Positions 31,470 to 43,269 of a DNA stretch of 64,000 bases are shown here, piece after piece. A program made the position numbers and the translations under genes. Below the pieces are notes generated by a model. That model worked only from the letters and a program-made list of their open reading frames with translations. It did no database searches and had not been told where the DNA came from. The DNA is taken from NCBI GenBank assembly GCA_017506865.1, contig JAFCMP010000024.1, positions 1,426,001 to 1,490,000 of the forward strand. Reading direction: 5' to 3'. Source of the stretch: Tribonema minus. Lineage: Eukaryota; Sar; Xanthophyceae; Tribonematales; Tribonemataceae. Position 1 is the stretch's first letter. Each line of letters opens with the position of its first letter.

Positions 31470-34400
31470 TCAGCTGCCGCTCGTCGTGTGCGGCGGCGAC
31501 ATGAGCATGGCGTCATCCTCCGCCACTGATGCCATGCCCTGGCTGACCGGCGGCAGCGGGATGGGGCTCTGCGTCGCGGCGCGCGTCGCGTGCTGCACAG
31601 ATAGAGCACGCATACAAACAAAGCGCATGAGCCATGAGCGCCGTAGTGCCAGGTGGTGGGCAGTCAGCGGCGCGGCCGTGCCTCATGTCTCGCGCCGTTG
31701 TGTCAAACTGCGAAGTTCTGCATGCAGTTCTTCATGGGCTTGTGGGATGGCCTGTACTTCTGAGCGCTGCTACATGGCCCTGACTGCGTGCTGCGGGGGA
31801 ATCTGTGGCAGGCGGGCAAGTGCTGAATGTAATGGACATGCTGTGTGTCGTTTCTCACCAAGGCGCGAGCTGTCCCCAAATGCGCACTGCCGCATTGATG
31901 TCATGAATCTACATGCTGCAGACTGACCTGCAGCGATGTGAAGCCGCTCATGAGCGTCTGCCGCTGGTCCGCCGGGGCGGGGATGGCGTCGCCGCCCGCA
32001 AACCCCCCCTCGCGGGTCGCCTGAGTCGCCTGCGCAGGGCGGGTCACCGAAGGGGGGGGGGGGGGGGGGGGCGTGCGCGCGGCAACAGCGATCAGCCCTG
32101 AAAGCAGTGATCAGCTGAAGGACCCAGCGAGACGCAGGTGTACTGTTTGTCGATTCTCGCTGAGGGCGCGAAAAGCCCAGGTGAATGGTATTTAAACTTG
32201 CTGTACGGAGTCTACATGTCGTGCGACAGCCTGAAAACGTCTCAATGGCAACCACTCAAACAAACGCAGGCGTACCCGATGCCCTTCCCACCGAGACAGT
32301 GGTGTGAACAAGCGGTGCTGCAGTCGAGCACGTTGGGCACAACAGTTGCTGAGTTCGCGTGCGCATGTTGAAATGGCGCTGTTGCAGGCCGGGTTGCCCA
32401 GCTCATGCACCGTGCTGCTAGATAAAGCATGAGGCCACAGAAAAACGACTGCGACTGCCGGCTACTATGACTGCACTCTGTACCAGGTGTGTGATGCACC
32501 AGTGGCTCTGCTTTCTCAGGTTGACTCACTCACGTCTCGATTGATGCATAGACTGTGGATGCATGAAGAAATGAGCTTTGAGGAAAATACTTGTAATAGC
32601 ATTGCTCCACATCACACAATGCGTCATGATCACAATGACATTTATAAACTCCTGCTTAGCCAAATACTCGCGCATCGGGCAGACTGCAGTACATTCTCAC
32701 ATGATAAAGCACACTCTCACCTGCTGCAAGATGTTCTGTACATCCAGGGTGCTGGGGTGATCTTCTCCCAGATTGGTGATGTACACTTGAAGTGCGCCCT
32801 CCAGCTGCTCTCTGGCCAGCCCTTGCTCACCCATGAACTGTGCAGGGCAGGGGTAGGGATGCGTGCACATCAGTTGTGTGCACCATTTGACAAAAACTGA
32901 TACCAAACGTGATTTTACGTTGGTTCAACACACGTCTGCACATGATATCATCATCAGAGAATGCCGTTGCATACTTGAAGTAATGAGCTCGAAGTTCTGT
33001 TTGATGTACAGTGCCCCTTACAGCAAATGTTCGGTCGCTGTGTGCGCAACAGAGCTTAAACGCCCGCAAGCTACGATGCACGTGTAGTTCACGTGAGTAA
33101 ACTGCACACGGACTGCATATGATGAGGAATGAGGAGTGCTATGGTGTCAGTGTGCCACCAGCAGTGCTCAGCGTTAGCAGATGCCACACATGCCGTACCG
33201 CACCCGGCGCTCAACCGGCGACACCGCCATCGCCAACGCATCTCTTGCGCACTCACAAACACTTTGACGCCTTCTTGCTCTCTACATATAGCACATTAAT
33301 GGGTCGCGCCGTGCTAGGTGCTCGCTTGCGTGCAGCGTGCCGAGCCTCAGTCCGGAGACACTGCGCATCGCCACTGCAGGTTGTGGAAGACCGCTCAAAC
33401 CCTAACCCTAACCCTAGCCCTAACCCTACATCAGACCCTCATCATGTGCTAACCCTCGTTTACATCCTCACCCAAACCCTAACGCTGGAGACACGGCGCA
33501 TTGCCACTGCAGTGCGTGGAAGACCATCCAAACCATAACCCTTGCCCTAGCCCCAACCCTAGATCAGGCCCTCACCATGTGCAGCAGGCCCAGCGTGTAC
33601 TTGGCCTCGCCGGTGGCCATGTGACCCTCGCCCAGCAGGTTGAGCCGCGTGCTCAGCACCTGCAGCAGCATCTCCAGGCCCTGTCGCGCAAGGGCGGCAG
33701 CATGCAGTCAGCAGCAGTTCTCAGTTGCTGCTGGCCAGTATGCTTCCATGAGCAAGCTGTCGTGCAATCGCATTTGAGTGGCGGCATTCGGTCAGCAGCA
33801 GCTGTCAGTTGCTGTTGCCGGTATATGCTTGCATGTGCAAGTGCGCCTACAGAAGCTTGTCGCGCAATGGATCGTTGGCCTGGTGTGCTTGCTGCTGCTG
33901 ACCCCCAGGTCGTTGTAGCAGAAGCAGAGTGCAGGTGAAAGAAACACAGCAGGGCACTCTGCCGAGATCGGCACTCATGAATGTGCCCCACGAGCAAACT
34001 CTTGCTGGCACAGTGGCGCATTCGTATCTGCATCACAAACGCATGTTTTGTTGTACAGGTACTACTGTCTGGTCGTTGCCAACTGCATTGTGTAACTTGC
34101 CCGCATGCTTCAATGACGTCTGCTACGCCGTGCTCATACTGCTGGCAACGCAGTCGTTCAGCGGACACAGTCCACCATACGCTACAGTCGTTCAAGGGGG
34201 AATGTGGGTTTGCTAGCAGCATGTCAGTTGAGGTCTGCACGACATGTGCACACAAGTAAGAGGCCAGCACCGCACTAGGAGTAGAAGCATGCTTGCATCT
34301 ACCTCCGCAAGCTGCTGTGTCACCGTTGCGTCAGGGCCAGAACTAGGGTCAAGTATACAACTCTGCAAGCTGGTCTCGGACAACAATGCATCAGAAGCTA

Positions 34401-37334
34401 GGGCTAGGGCTAGGGGGTATGTAGGTACCTCTGCGAGCTGCTCCTCGGGCACCTCGTCCGCGGAGCCGTGGCACATGCTGGCCAGCAGCTTGTACCATAT
34501 ATCCACCACCTTGTCGTAGAAGGCCAGGGCTGTGTTCACCTGAGGCGTGCACACGGCGCCATGTGGTCAAAGGCGTGAGCAGGGTATGTCATGCCAACAT
34601 GTGCCATTCCTCGTAGCATCGTAGGGCATGCTGTACCTCACCTCGCTTCAACTCTTACCTCTACCTTTGACCCTAACCCTAAGTGGGGTTGCGACGTGCG
34701 CGCGCAAGCAAAGACGACACCGTAATGAGCTGGAGTCTATGACATGACGTATGGTGTGATGCTGCTGACCCTCACCCTAACCCCAACCGCGAACCTAACC
34801 ATATATAGTCCTGATTCTAACCCTAACCCTAACCCTAGGCCTGCTGCTGCTGGCTGGTGTGCTGATCAAGCGTACATGTGGACCGCATGGCGTGCTCATG
34901 CATGCTGTCATAGGCAGGCAGGCGCATCAGTGCCCAGCCAAGCAACGTCAGTGCTCAGTTTCAATTGCCTTTGACCCTGTGACAACATGACTTCATCCGA
35001 CAAGAGCCGTGGGAATCCTTGCGGCAGCCTGCACGCAAGTGATCGAGGGAGGGACTTGTACAGCTCCAGCAAGTTGACAGGTCAGACTCGTCTGCTGCTG
35101 CTGGAGTGCAATATCATGTCGTCAATGCACCAGACTCAAGGCCTAGGGCGCGTCATTGGCATCTTGTGGCCCCGAAGCTGAGTTGCTGCCATGCGGTGCA
35201 CCGATGAAAATACCTTACTTCAAAAACGAGTGTGTTGTGGGCAACTCCTCGTCACCTTTGTGCGCGTCTGGATGCGGAGCTACGGTGACTCACCTTGCGC
35301 TGCGTGTAGAACACATCGGCCATGAGGAAGTACCCGGCGGACGTGCTGATGTGCTCCGGGCCCACTTCCACGCTGGAGCAGTAGACGTGGCTGCTGAGCT
35401 CCTGCAGCGCCTTGTCCAGCTGCCGCGCGACGCGACAGTTACAAAGCGGACAGTTGCAAGTGAGGTAACGACCTTTTGTGAAGATGGCAATCCAGGCTGA
35501 TCAGTTCCCACAGCGCCTGGTCGGGCTGCCCTGAGGAACCGAAATGCCACTCTCAGTTGCCCTTGAAGCCTTCATTGGACGCCCCACAAGGTGTCATGCA
35601 TACACTGCAGTATGACTTTACCAAGCTCCTTCGTGATGCTACGGTGCAGCAGCGCTCCACCGGCCGCACCCTCATCGCACCCCCCCCCCCCCCCCCCGCC
35701 GCCGCTACCCCCACGCACCTTGCCCTGCGCCCTGTACAGCTTGCCGAAGTTCTGGTGCAGCTGGCTGCGCACCGCGCTGCTGCAGTCGGGGTTGCGCAGC
35801 ACCACCCAGTTGGCCAGGCTCAGGAACTCCTCCGCGCTCTGCAGGCGCGCGAGCCCGAGGTTGGCCTGGCTCAGCAGCAGGTACGCGGGCACCATCTCCA
35901 GGCTCTGCGCGCCGTACGCGTCCTGCGCGAACGCCAGCGCCTGCGCGGCGCGCGCAGTTCCCAGGAGGCGGCAGTAGCGGTTGCAATCAGGTCGCAGAAC
36001 TTGAGGCCATATGCAGGGGTTTGGCCAGAGCAGAGCATGCGGCATACGATTGGTCATTGGTGATCGGGCACTTGTTCGTTCGTCCCCGCATGCACGCGGT
36101 TGTGTGTGCCGCCGCTGAGAGGTCGAATTCCCGTGTTGGCCAGCGATTGCCTTGGGAGCCGCATGGCGTGGGTGACAACGTGGCGTACGCTGTACGACAA
36201 CTCGCCGTCTGGCACACGAGGGCCTTGGGTCATGTGAGGTTGCCTTCCGCTGCTGCGGGGGGTCGACGGTGCCGTGCACGTGTGGACGCGCGAGCACGGC
36301 AGCACGTGCAGGTGCTGATGCTCAGCGTGCCTGTGCCCTGACTGGCTAAAGCAAAATGGACATGTGACGTGTTCCAGTAGTACAGCATGTCTCACAGCCC
36401 TTATTTGGTCCGGGTGAGGTAGCACTTCATGACTGTTGCCCGGTATCGGTTATAGAAGTTATCATGTCCGAGTGAGTGATCTGCGCGGCGCGTGTTGGTG
36501 CCGGGTTTGGCGGACTTGCCTGTATGGCGCCAGGCACCGCCAGCTCATAGTTGCCCTGCGTGAGGAACTTGCTGGCCTCCTGCTGGCACAGGTCCACCAG
36601 GGCCTTCTTGCTCATCTGCAGCAGCACAGAGATCATGCAGCTCTTTCACTGCGGAGAGGCAGTTCGCATTTGTTTGCAGTCTCTCGTGGGTGCAGGCGAG
36701 CAACGAGCCTGGCAGTGGCATGGGAGAGATGCTGTTGAACTTGCCTGTCGAGTGCAAAACAGCACTCGCACCTCGTTGGCACCGTTGCTGCATTCTTGAG
36801 TGTGGTTGAAAATACATTGGGGTCAAGCAGGCACAACTGCATTGGAGAAGTGCTTGCTCTTGCTGACATTTTAGTGCAGGCATGCAGTAGACCGACATGT
36901 GATTCTTGAAATGCCTTTTTTGATGCTTATTGATGAAACGTTGATGCACTGCCAGCGCTGGTCATTTCATGGCTCGAACAACTAATGTTAAGACTCGTAC
37001 ACCAGTGCTGGAAAGCGCAGCAAACCATGATACATTTGTAGCTGACCTCGACCACAAGGGCCTTGCGTTCCCTCTCCTCCTTGCTTCCGATAATTGGAGC
37101 CGGATTTCGCAGCGGTCCTACTAGTGGGGAGATGCGCCGCATAATTCCGTGCCAAGCCTGCTCGGCATGCTCTCTCGTAGCGTAGTACAGCGTCACGTGT
37201 GGGGTCACGCATTGTATCGTTGCTGGCAGTCCTGTCAGTTCGCAGATAGGGTTTTGTCCCTTTGGGAACGCCAGCCTGTTGAGCGTCTCAATTCGATAGC
37301 CCTCATCCGCTCTTGATCCTGATCGTCTACCCAT
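31470..37334 (-). CDS. ZMYND12: ZMYND12/p38-like axonemal TPR protein (9 exons)
   Basis: Relative of vertebrate ZMYND12, the counterpart of Chlamydomonas p38, which works with TTC29 at an inner-arm dynein of the flagellar axoneme. Exons (complement): 37334-37047, 36615-36520, 35940-35719, 35419-35294, 34539-34429, 33680-33576, 32837-32721, 32029-31928, 31568-31470; 421 residues. Diagnostic stretches are LEMVPAYLLLSQANLGLARL, NWVVLRNPDCSSAV, TSAGYFLMADVFY and the TPR-like LGEDHPSTLDVQNILQQ. The region aligning with the MYND zinc finger (about residues 30-70) keeps the PA...C...VT.YY...H...W framework but lacks most zinc-binding cysteines. All eight introns are phase 0; intron 2 starts with GC (GCAAGT). 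The last two exons, residues about 356-421, are low-complexity and least certain. A retrotransposon fragment sits in intron 7. Confidence 0.85.
32150..32300 (-). mobile_element. 3'-end fragment of the RLE retrotransposon
   Basis: Read on the minus strand, this matches the 3' end of the element at 15520-15640: the GTTTGAGTGGTTG..GTTG/CATTG start, CAGACTGTC/CAGGCTGTC, ACGACATGTAGA, CATCTGGGCTTTTTCGCGCC/CACCTGGGCTTTTCGCGCC and GAGCGAGAAT. Identity is roughly 75-80% by eye, so this is an older or different subfamily copy. It lies in intron 7 of the ZMYND12-like gene and is 5'-truncated, as expected of target-primed insertion. Confidence 0.85.
33393..33570. repeat. Interstitial telomere-like CCCTAA tracts
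   Basis: Three clusters of CCCTAA and variants (CCCTAG, CCCTACA) at about 33398-33431, 33473-33482 and 33536-33564, abutting the exon 6 donor of the ZMYND12-like gene. The intervening GGAGACAC.GCGCAT..CCACTGCAG unit is also tandemly duplicated (about 33353-33380 and 33487-33513). Confidence 0.85.
33665..33875. repeat. Tandem ~105-bp repeats copying the exon 6 acceptor
   Basis: Two full units and the start of a third begin with CTGTCGCGCAA (33681), CTGTCGTGCAA (about 33759) and TTGTCGCGCAA (about 33857); each is followed by related GTCAGCAGCAG and AGTTGCTG..GGCC/GCCGGTAT segments. In minus-strand sense each unit start is the exon 6 acceptor TTGCGCGACAG. The units lie in intron 5 of the ZMYND12-like gene. 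Confidence 0.75.
34744..34845 (+). repeat. Interstitial telomere-like CCCTAA tract
   Basis: Runs of ACCCTAACCCC/AACCCTAACCCTAACCCTAG with one AT-rich interruption, in intron 4 of the ZMYND12-like gene. Confidence 0.85.
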
Positions 37335-38027
37335 TCTACATGCACGACGTTTGTTTTTACGGCATGGCAGACCAACTTCAATCGTTTTTCGTAACGGTTG
37401 AAGTTTGACTGTGTGATGTTGAAGATGACCTGCCGTCGAACCTCTGTGACTTCATGGTGCAGCGGTATGGTGTGACGTTTGGAAGTGTTGGGCGATACTC
37501 TGTGTTTCACTCAAAACCAACTGCATTGCAACCACTCGACAGCCCAAAGCAGTTTGAGCTCTCAAAGATCGGAATAGTTGCAACATATGTCTGTCAGCGC
37601 GCAGCAGCACACTGCGTGTGGCATAAACATGCTTCAGATGGCATGACATGGCCTCTAGATGTGAACATTCAAAAAGCAGGAATGGAATTGAAATGTCCAC
37701 TTGACAGATCAAGTCATCATGCAGCGTGTATGCAGCATAAACAAGACACGCCAGCAACCAATTGACACAAAACACGCTGACTCTTGTACTTCGAAGTATC
37801 TATGTGTATAGTACAAAAATGAGATGTGGTGAATGAGGCGGCTGGTGCTGTGCGCTTGCGTGGCGCGCACTTGCTACCCGGACCACACACGCGCGCAACC
37901 GCCACTGCTGACGATGATGACGACAGCTTTATCCGACGACACGTATATACACGTACGAGAGAACGGCATCGATCCGAACGTAAACGGCATCATCGCTCAG
38001 CGCGCTCTGCAGAGGCAGGCGGCGGTA
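37335..38027. other. Intergenic spacer
   Basis: Between the ZMYND12-like start (upstream side) and the RING-H2 stop. No coding stretch is supported. It contains the palindrome TACTTCGAAGTA at 37787-37798, a member of the dispersed ACTTCAAGT-like family. Confidence 0.5.
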
Positions 38028-39799
38028 TCACGAGGACTGCCACCGCGCGTACGGCGTGGATGAGCGCTGACTCGCGCCGCCGCCGCCGCCGGCGGAGGCA
38101 GCTGCACGTGCGGCGGCAGCGCTCGCACGGCCGCCCCCCACCTCGTCCGACGACGACTCCCTGCTGGCAAGCTTCTTCATCTGCCGCCACATGTGCGCGC
38201 CCACGGTGGTGCGGCCGGCGCTGCGCTGCGGCGGCGCGGCGCGCGCAGATGCGGCGGCGGCAGCGGCGGCGGCGGCACGCTCGAGATCCGTCTTGCACAC
38301 CGGACACGTCTTGTGGTCGTTGAGCCAGTCGTCGATGCACCGGTCGTGGCTGCGGGCATGGCGGGGCGTAGTGCGGGTAGCGCTGGTGAGCGACGCGGGC
38401 TTTGATTGATGCCAGAATGCGATTGGCAGCGCAGGTCCGATTAAAGAACGTAGAGGCACGTAGCGCGTGTAGGCTGAACTTGTCCAGCAAATGTACAGTA
38501 ACCCGTGTGCCATCACGCAACTTGGCAGCACTGTCACCAGGACTCACGCCATCAATGAAATAATTCTACGTGTGCCTCCCCAGAGCCCCATGCAATTGCG
38601 CGCTCAATGGGGATGCATTACATCACAAAGTGGTGGCCGTTGAGCACGCATGTGAGTAGCGTTGCTTTCCACAACGTCCACTAGAACTGTGCATTGCTGA
38701 GTACCTCACTGCTGAAGCTTGTCAGTGCATCGATGAGTGCTTCACTTGCGGCAGTCTGCTGGCAGTGTCATGCTCCAATCTGACATGTACTTCTAGCTGC
38801 CATGGGCATAGCTCAAGCTGCCAGTGCCATCAGATGCGCGCGCGAAGTAACATCGCAGCTGTCATGAATGAACCGACGTCGGCGCATGGGTGGGACGAGA
38901 TGAGAACTCGCTGCGCCAGAGCTTGTGCATCGAGCGTATTCCATGCCTTCGTGGTTGTTGGTGGTGACAGGGCCACCCAACTCACATACTGCAAGTTGCT
39001 GTCTGAGAGATTCATATCAAAACTATTGCACAGGATACAGCAGGTTCATCAGGGGCATATCACGCACACCAACATTGTAAGAGTGCGTCAAGCGCCTGTA
39101 GCTACATGCGCATGAATCAGCTGCGACCTCAACGTGGCCTAATGAAAGCCAGAGGCTCTCAGAAGGCAAGGTCTCAGAATATAGCAATGTCCGGATTTTA
39201 TCTCAGCCGAAACTAGCGCTTCTTTCTTGCACAGCATCAGGGCATGGGCACTGGCTGGATGCTTCGTGCGGCACTCACAAGGTGTGGTTGCAGGGCAGGA
39301 TGATGAGCTCAGGACCAGCAGCTCCCGCCGGACTAGGGCCACCGTCCAAACGCTCCAGGCATATCGAGCACTGCTCGTCCGCCAGATCCGCAGCCGACAC
39401 CTCGCCAGTGGAGCAATGCCGGTCCAGCAGTCTTCGCTTGGAGTTCTGCTTCACAGGATCGACCTCGGAAAGAGACACCATGCGAGGCATGGGAGGTATC
39501 GCCATGGGTGGCTCTGCAGTTGGTGCAGATGTCACGGGGCTGCTGGTGAGCTGTACCTCACGGCTGCTGGCCTCGTCCTCAGGCCGCATCACCCGCACCC
39601 TTCTGAATTTGGCTTTGATCCTGGTGCTGATGCCTGAGAAGCGAGACCGGCCCGCATTCGACCAAGAGCGATGTTCGTCAAGGCGTCGGCGGTAGTCGGC
39701 TCTAGCTGCAGCGTGGGCTCGCCTTTCCCGCAGCACCTCTGCGCCCGCCAGGCAGGCACCGCCGCCGATGAGGCCCACTACAATGAACACAGCGATCAT
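38028..39799 (-). CDS. Membrane-anchored RING-H2 protein (2 exons)
   Basis: Probable E3 ubiquitin ligase. Exons (complement) 39799-39279 and 38349-38028; 280 residues. The ATG at 39799 starts directly with a hydrophobic segment (residues 2-23, IAVFIVVGLIGGG...), a likely signal anchor; the open frame upstream has only a TTG. A basic linker with SREVQL and Pro-rich sequence follows. The RING-H2 finger has all eight ligands at canonical spacing: C144, C147, C170, H172, H175, C178, C189, C192, with the typical HDRCIDDWL and CPVC. The intron splits the finger between H172 and H175 in phase 2. The tail is poly-Ala, then Arg/Ser/Gly-rich. Domain order resembles plant ATL-type or RNF13-type ligases, but the target is unknown. 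Confidence 0.85.
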
Positions 39800-40042
39800 T
39801 GGATCAGCCGTGGGGCAACACCTCGTGGGCGGCCTTGACACCGCCCAGCGATGTGAGGATGGTGCTGATGTGGTGTCGGCAGATGCTAGAGCTTGGCCGT
39901 AGCTCGCTGTGTTGCCTCTCTCGGTATGTGCTTCCAATTACATCCTCAACATCAACTTCTTTTGTGCGCCTTTGAGCGCCTACTTTTTTGACCGCCGCCG
40001 CCGCGCACGCCGCCACTGAAGCTTCCTGTGGGTGTGTCTGCC
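39800..40042. promoter_or_regulatory. Probable bidirectional promoter
   Basis: A 243-bp spacer between divergent start codons of the RING-H2 gene and the unrecognised gene at 40043. No TATA box or E2F consensus was seen. A GC-rich CCGCCGCCGCCGCG run lies at about 39991-40010. Confidence 0.4.
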
Positions 40043-40832
40043 ATGAGCGATAGCGGCTGGGTCACAAGGACTTCGCCGTCAAAAGTGCAGCAGCATAATG
40101 CACCATCGCAACACCAAGAGCACGCGTGCTGCAACCATCATGCCGATTCCCAAATGCAGCCAGTATCGGCAGCGGCGACTGTGCCGCCGCCACAGGCAGG
40201 TCCTGAGCCGCTGCCGGAGGACGACGATCCATTTCTGGAACGAGAAGGGCCCGTAGCGCCACCGGCGGCGGCAGCAGCAGTAAATTCCTCACCTACTGCA
40301 GGGCCTCGCATGGTGGAAGGCCGGGGAATATGGTGCCTGCTGCCTCACAGCGCATGGTTTCAGGGCCACTTCGTGTTCCGAGGCGGTGGCTGCGGTACCA
40401 GCGATAAGGCGATAGGGCTACTGGCCACACAGCTGGACATGGATCCCTGCATGATGTGCTGCTACCAGGGGTTTGGCAGATACGACCTGGCCCTCATCAA
40501 TCGCAAGGTGCGTCCTATGCAGCAGCTGCAGATTCACTTTATGTATCCACAAGGCAACAGTAAGCCAAATTACACCCAGCTCGGGGCAGTACCAGGTGTT
40601 TCACGTCCTTCATCAAGTACAGATGCACATGAGCCCGGCTGCACAAGCTCGGTGTGAAAAAGGCAATCCTCCAGACTAAGGCTTGCCTGCTAGACCGGTT
40701 GTGAGAGTTACTGCGAGCGCGAAGATGTCAGGCGTTCATGGCGATGATGTCAGGCATTTACGAACAAGCACTGTTGTCGCCGATGACTACATATCACGGG
40801 TGCACAAGCTGGACCGACTGCGCTCGGGGTAA
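40043..40832 (+). CDS. Hypothetical protein, probably spliced
   Basis: The ATG at 40043 opens a frame of at least 155 residues: a Gln/His/Pro/Ala-rich N-terminus, an acidic PLPEDDDPF patch, then a compact part with IWCLLPHSAWFQGHFVF and DMDPCMMCCYQGFGRYDL. A good donor, AAG|GTGCG, follows at 40507. One model joins it in frame to 40725-40832 (VADDYISRVHKLDRLRSG, then TAA) for 190 residues; the acceptor there is weak. Read through without splicing, the frame stops at 40657 (204 residues). The cysteine-rich end suggests a small metal or redox site, but I recognise no family. It is divergent from the RING-H2 gene. Confidence 0.45.
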
Positions 40833-41313
40833 AAGCGTCTGTTGGCAAGGCTAAAGTATTTAACTCGACATATCGGCGATCACCGTAGGTAGCTTTTGAT
40901 GTACCTAACATATTTATCCATTGCATCGCATCTCATTGCATCGCAATGTCTGACACTGTGCCACTGCACAGTAAGCGCCTCTTGATCAACCGAGAAGGAC
41001 GCAGCTCTGCTTCGCTACTGTCTTTTTCGCACTCAGCCACTCAGAGGACGGCGTCTACGATGCACCCGCAGGTTCAGCACGACTCAACAGATCATGACGC
41101 GGCGCACACATTTTTCTCGCTGCCGGTCAGCAGCTGCAGCAGCGCGCATACACATGCATGCATGCATGGAACACAGCGCTCCATCTTGCGCCATTGTCTG
41201 AGGCTCACAAGGCGTGCAGCAGCGCGGCGTTTGCAATGCGCCCGCTCAAGCGCAGCGACAGGCGCACGTGACAATGATCTGCGCAGGTTCAGCTCCTTGT
41301 GGCCGTGCGGCAC

Positions 41314-41860
41314 CAGCCAATCGGGGCTGGCCATCAGGCTCAGCGGTTGCACCCCCATTCGGGCGCTGGCTGCGCTGCCAGGCGCCATCTATTACGTCAC
41401 GTCACGGCCATCCATTCCATAATTTGCTGAGCATCATCACCTGCTGCGTCAGTCGGGGGTAGCCATCAGGCTCAGCAGTCGCGCCCCCTTCGGGTTGTGG
41501 CTGCGCAGTCGCGCGCCGTTCGTTACAACACTTTACGGCCGTCCCTTCCATCACTCGCTGAGCATCACTGCCTTCCCCACCCCCTGCACGCGCGCGCGCA
41601 GACCGCGGCGCAGACGAGCGTCGCCACCATTGAGCCGTAACTAACCCTAACCCTCACCGCGAGCAGTCGCACACCACCAGACGGTTTGTGCTCAGGCGCT
41701 GCCAGTTCGGCGGTCGCACGCTGTTGCTCGCTCAGCCCCATCTGCAGCATCGGTCGCTCAGCCATCCATAGCATCGCTCATCGAGCGTCACCGCCCGCTG
41801 CGCCCGCCCCTGCGTGTGCGCAGACGTCGAAGCAGACGAGCGTGGTGGTGGAGAAGAGCG
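41314..41860. repeat. ~130-bp tandem repeats ending at an exon acceptor
   Basis: Three degenerate units (about 41314-41445, 41446-41625, 41650-41860) share CCATCAGGCTCAGC.GT.GC, TTCGGG/TTCGG, CGGCCATCCATTCC-like and CGCTGAGCATCA segments. Units 2 and 3 both end in a CGCG/TGTGCGCAG acceptor followed by exon-like sequence: 41601-41624 reads ACCGCGGCGCAGACGAGCGT, against ACGTCGAAGCAGACGAGCGT at the real exon (41824). Confidence 0.75.
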
Positions 41861-42754
41861 GCGACCACTGCATGGCGCTGCGCACGGAGACGGCGGGCGA
41901 CCCCACACCCGACGAGGCGCGCCGCGCAATCGCCTTCCACGCTGAGGACGTGAAGGTACGCGCTGAGCGATGGGCACCGCTGTAGGGTAGGGTATGTATG
42001 TATGCGTGGATGTATGTTGAGGCTGAACGAGGCGCGCTGCGCCGACACCTGCTAAGGTGAGAACTGATATTTGAGCCGTGGTGCAACACTGTAGGGTATG
42101 CATTAGGGTATGCATGTATGCGTGTGTGTGGGGAGGGGAGCAGACATGCTGCTGGGTGAATGAAGTCGTGTTGGACATGCTGTTTTGGGTGTGGAGGATG
42201 GCGCAACGCGGCGCGCATGCGTTGAGCTCTGTCCCTCGATCTGTAGTGCTGGGCTAGGGAGGGCGCGTCGGTAGCAGACGCAGCGGCATTGGCGACAGCG
42301 AGGATTCCGTACATGCTCCTGACGATTGGGCCAGTGTGGTAGGCAGCATATAGTCTTGCCTGGTCAGTCAGCATGTAGGCTTTTCTGTGGTCGTGCTGGT
42401 AGCATGGCCTTCGCATGCAGTCCGTCTCTTGCCACGTGGTCACCGAGCCGCTCGGCTCGGCGAAGTGTAGTGCGGTGAAGTGCAGCGCAGTGTGCGCCGT
42501 ACTCAACACCACACTGTCTCCTGCCGCTGATGTGAGCCCTGACGCCGCGTTCTGCCCCCCCCCCCCCCCCCCCCCCCACTCACACACGCGCGCGCCAGGT
42601 GGCGAGCACCAAGAAGGAGCTCATGCAGCGCTTCTTCCCCTCCATCCTGGCCGCCATCGCCGACAGCGGCGACGACGTGCTGGACGACTGCTCCTTGTGC
42701 CTCGGCCCCATGAGCGTGTCCTCGCACCTGCTGCTCAAAGTGGGCGCGCTGTGA
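41824..42754 (+). CDS. C-terminal exons of an unrecognised protein (partial)
   Basis: Two exons with clean splice sites: 41824-41955 (acceptor GTGCGCAG, donor AAG|GTACGC) and 42599-42754, ending in TGA. Together they encode 95 residues, including SVVVEKSGDHCMALRTE, DEARRAIAFHAEDVK and ELMQRFFPSILAAIADSGDD, then CSLCLGPMSVSSHLLLKVG. Both exons are phase 0 and have coding-like composition. The N-terminal exons are not identified: they may be those at 40043, or start near an ATG at 40946. The intron before the last exon ends in a C-run (42547-42577). I do not recognise the family. Confidence 0.5.
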
Positions 42755-43269
42755 GCTGCGTGCGCGAGCGCACCGCGATCAATCAACGACCAGCGCTCAC
42801 CGCGTGCGCGAGCGCAACGCGACCAAACAATGACAAGCGCAACTGCCAAGCGCAACCGTCGGGTGTGGGGCGCCGCCGCTTCCTCAGCGCAAACGAGTCT
42901 ACACCCTGGCCTACAAAAACTACAAGCTCTGCCGGCTGCGATGAAACAAGAAGTGCGCCTGGCGCATCAGGGACAGCTGCATCGAAAGAGCGGCTGCTGT
43001 TGGCGTGTGCGCTGCCGCCGAGCGCCTCTGCTCATGCGGAACAATGCTGCATCAGCCCCGTGTGGCGCACCTGCCAACCGCCGACACACAAGCTGTGAGT
43101 CGGGTGCGCGACGTCTAGCGACGGCGCAGCTGATTGGACGAATGGAATCAGGCATGCTATCCCTTGATGACAGAACGCATGATGATAGAAAAGTGTGTGT
43201 GGGCAGGTATCTGACGAGTACGGGCGCAGCGCCATGAATGATCAATGGCGTCGCGCCAGCGCTGCATCA

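Noticed and set aside
39277..39937. Longer N-terminus for the RING-H2 protein starting at 39937
   Set aside because: The first codon there is TTG. The first ATG (39799) puts a hydrophobic anchor right at the N-terminus, which is a normal arrangement.
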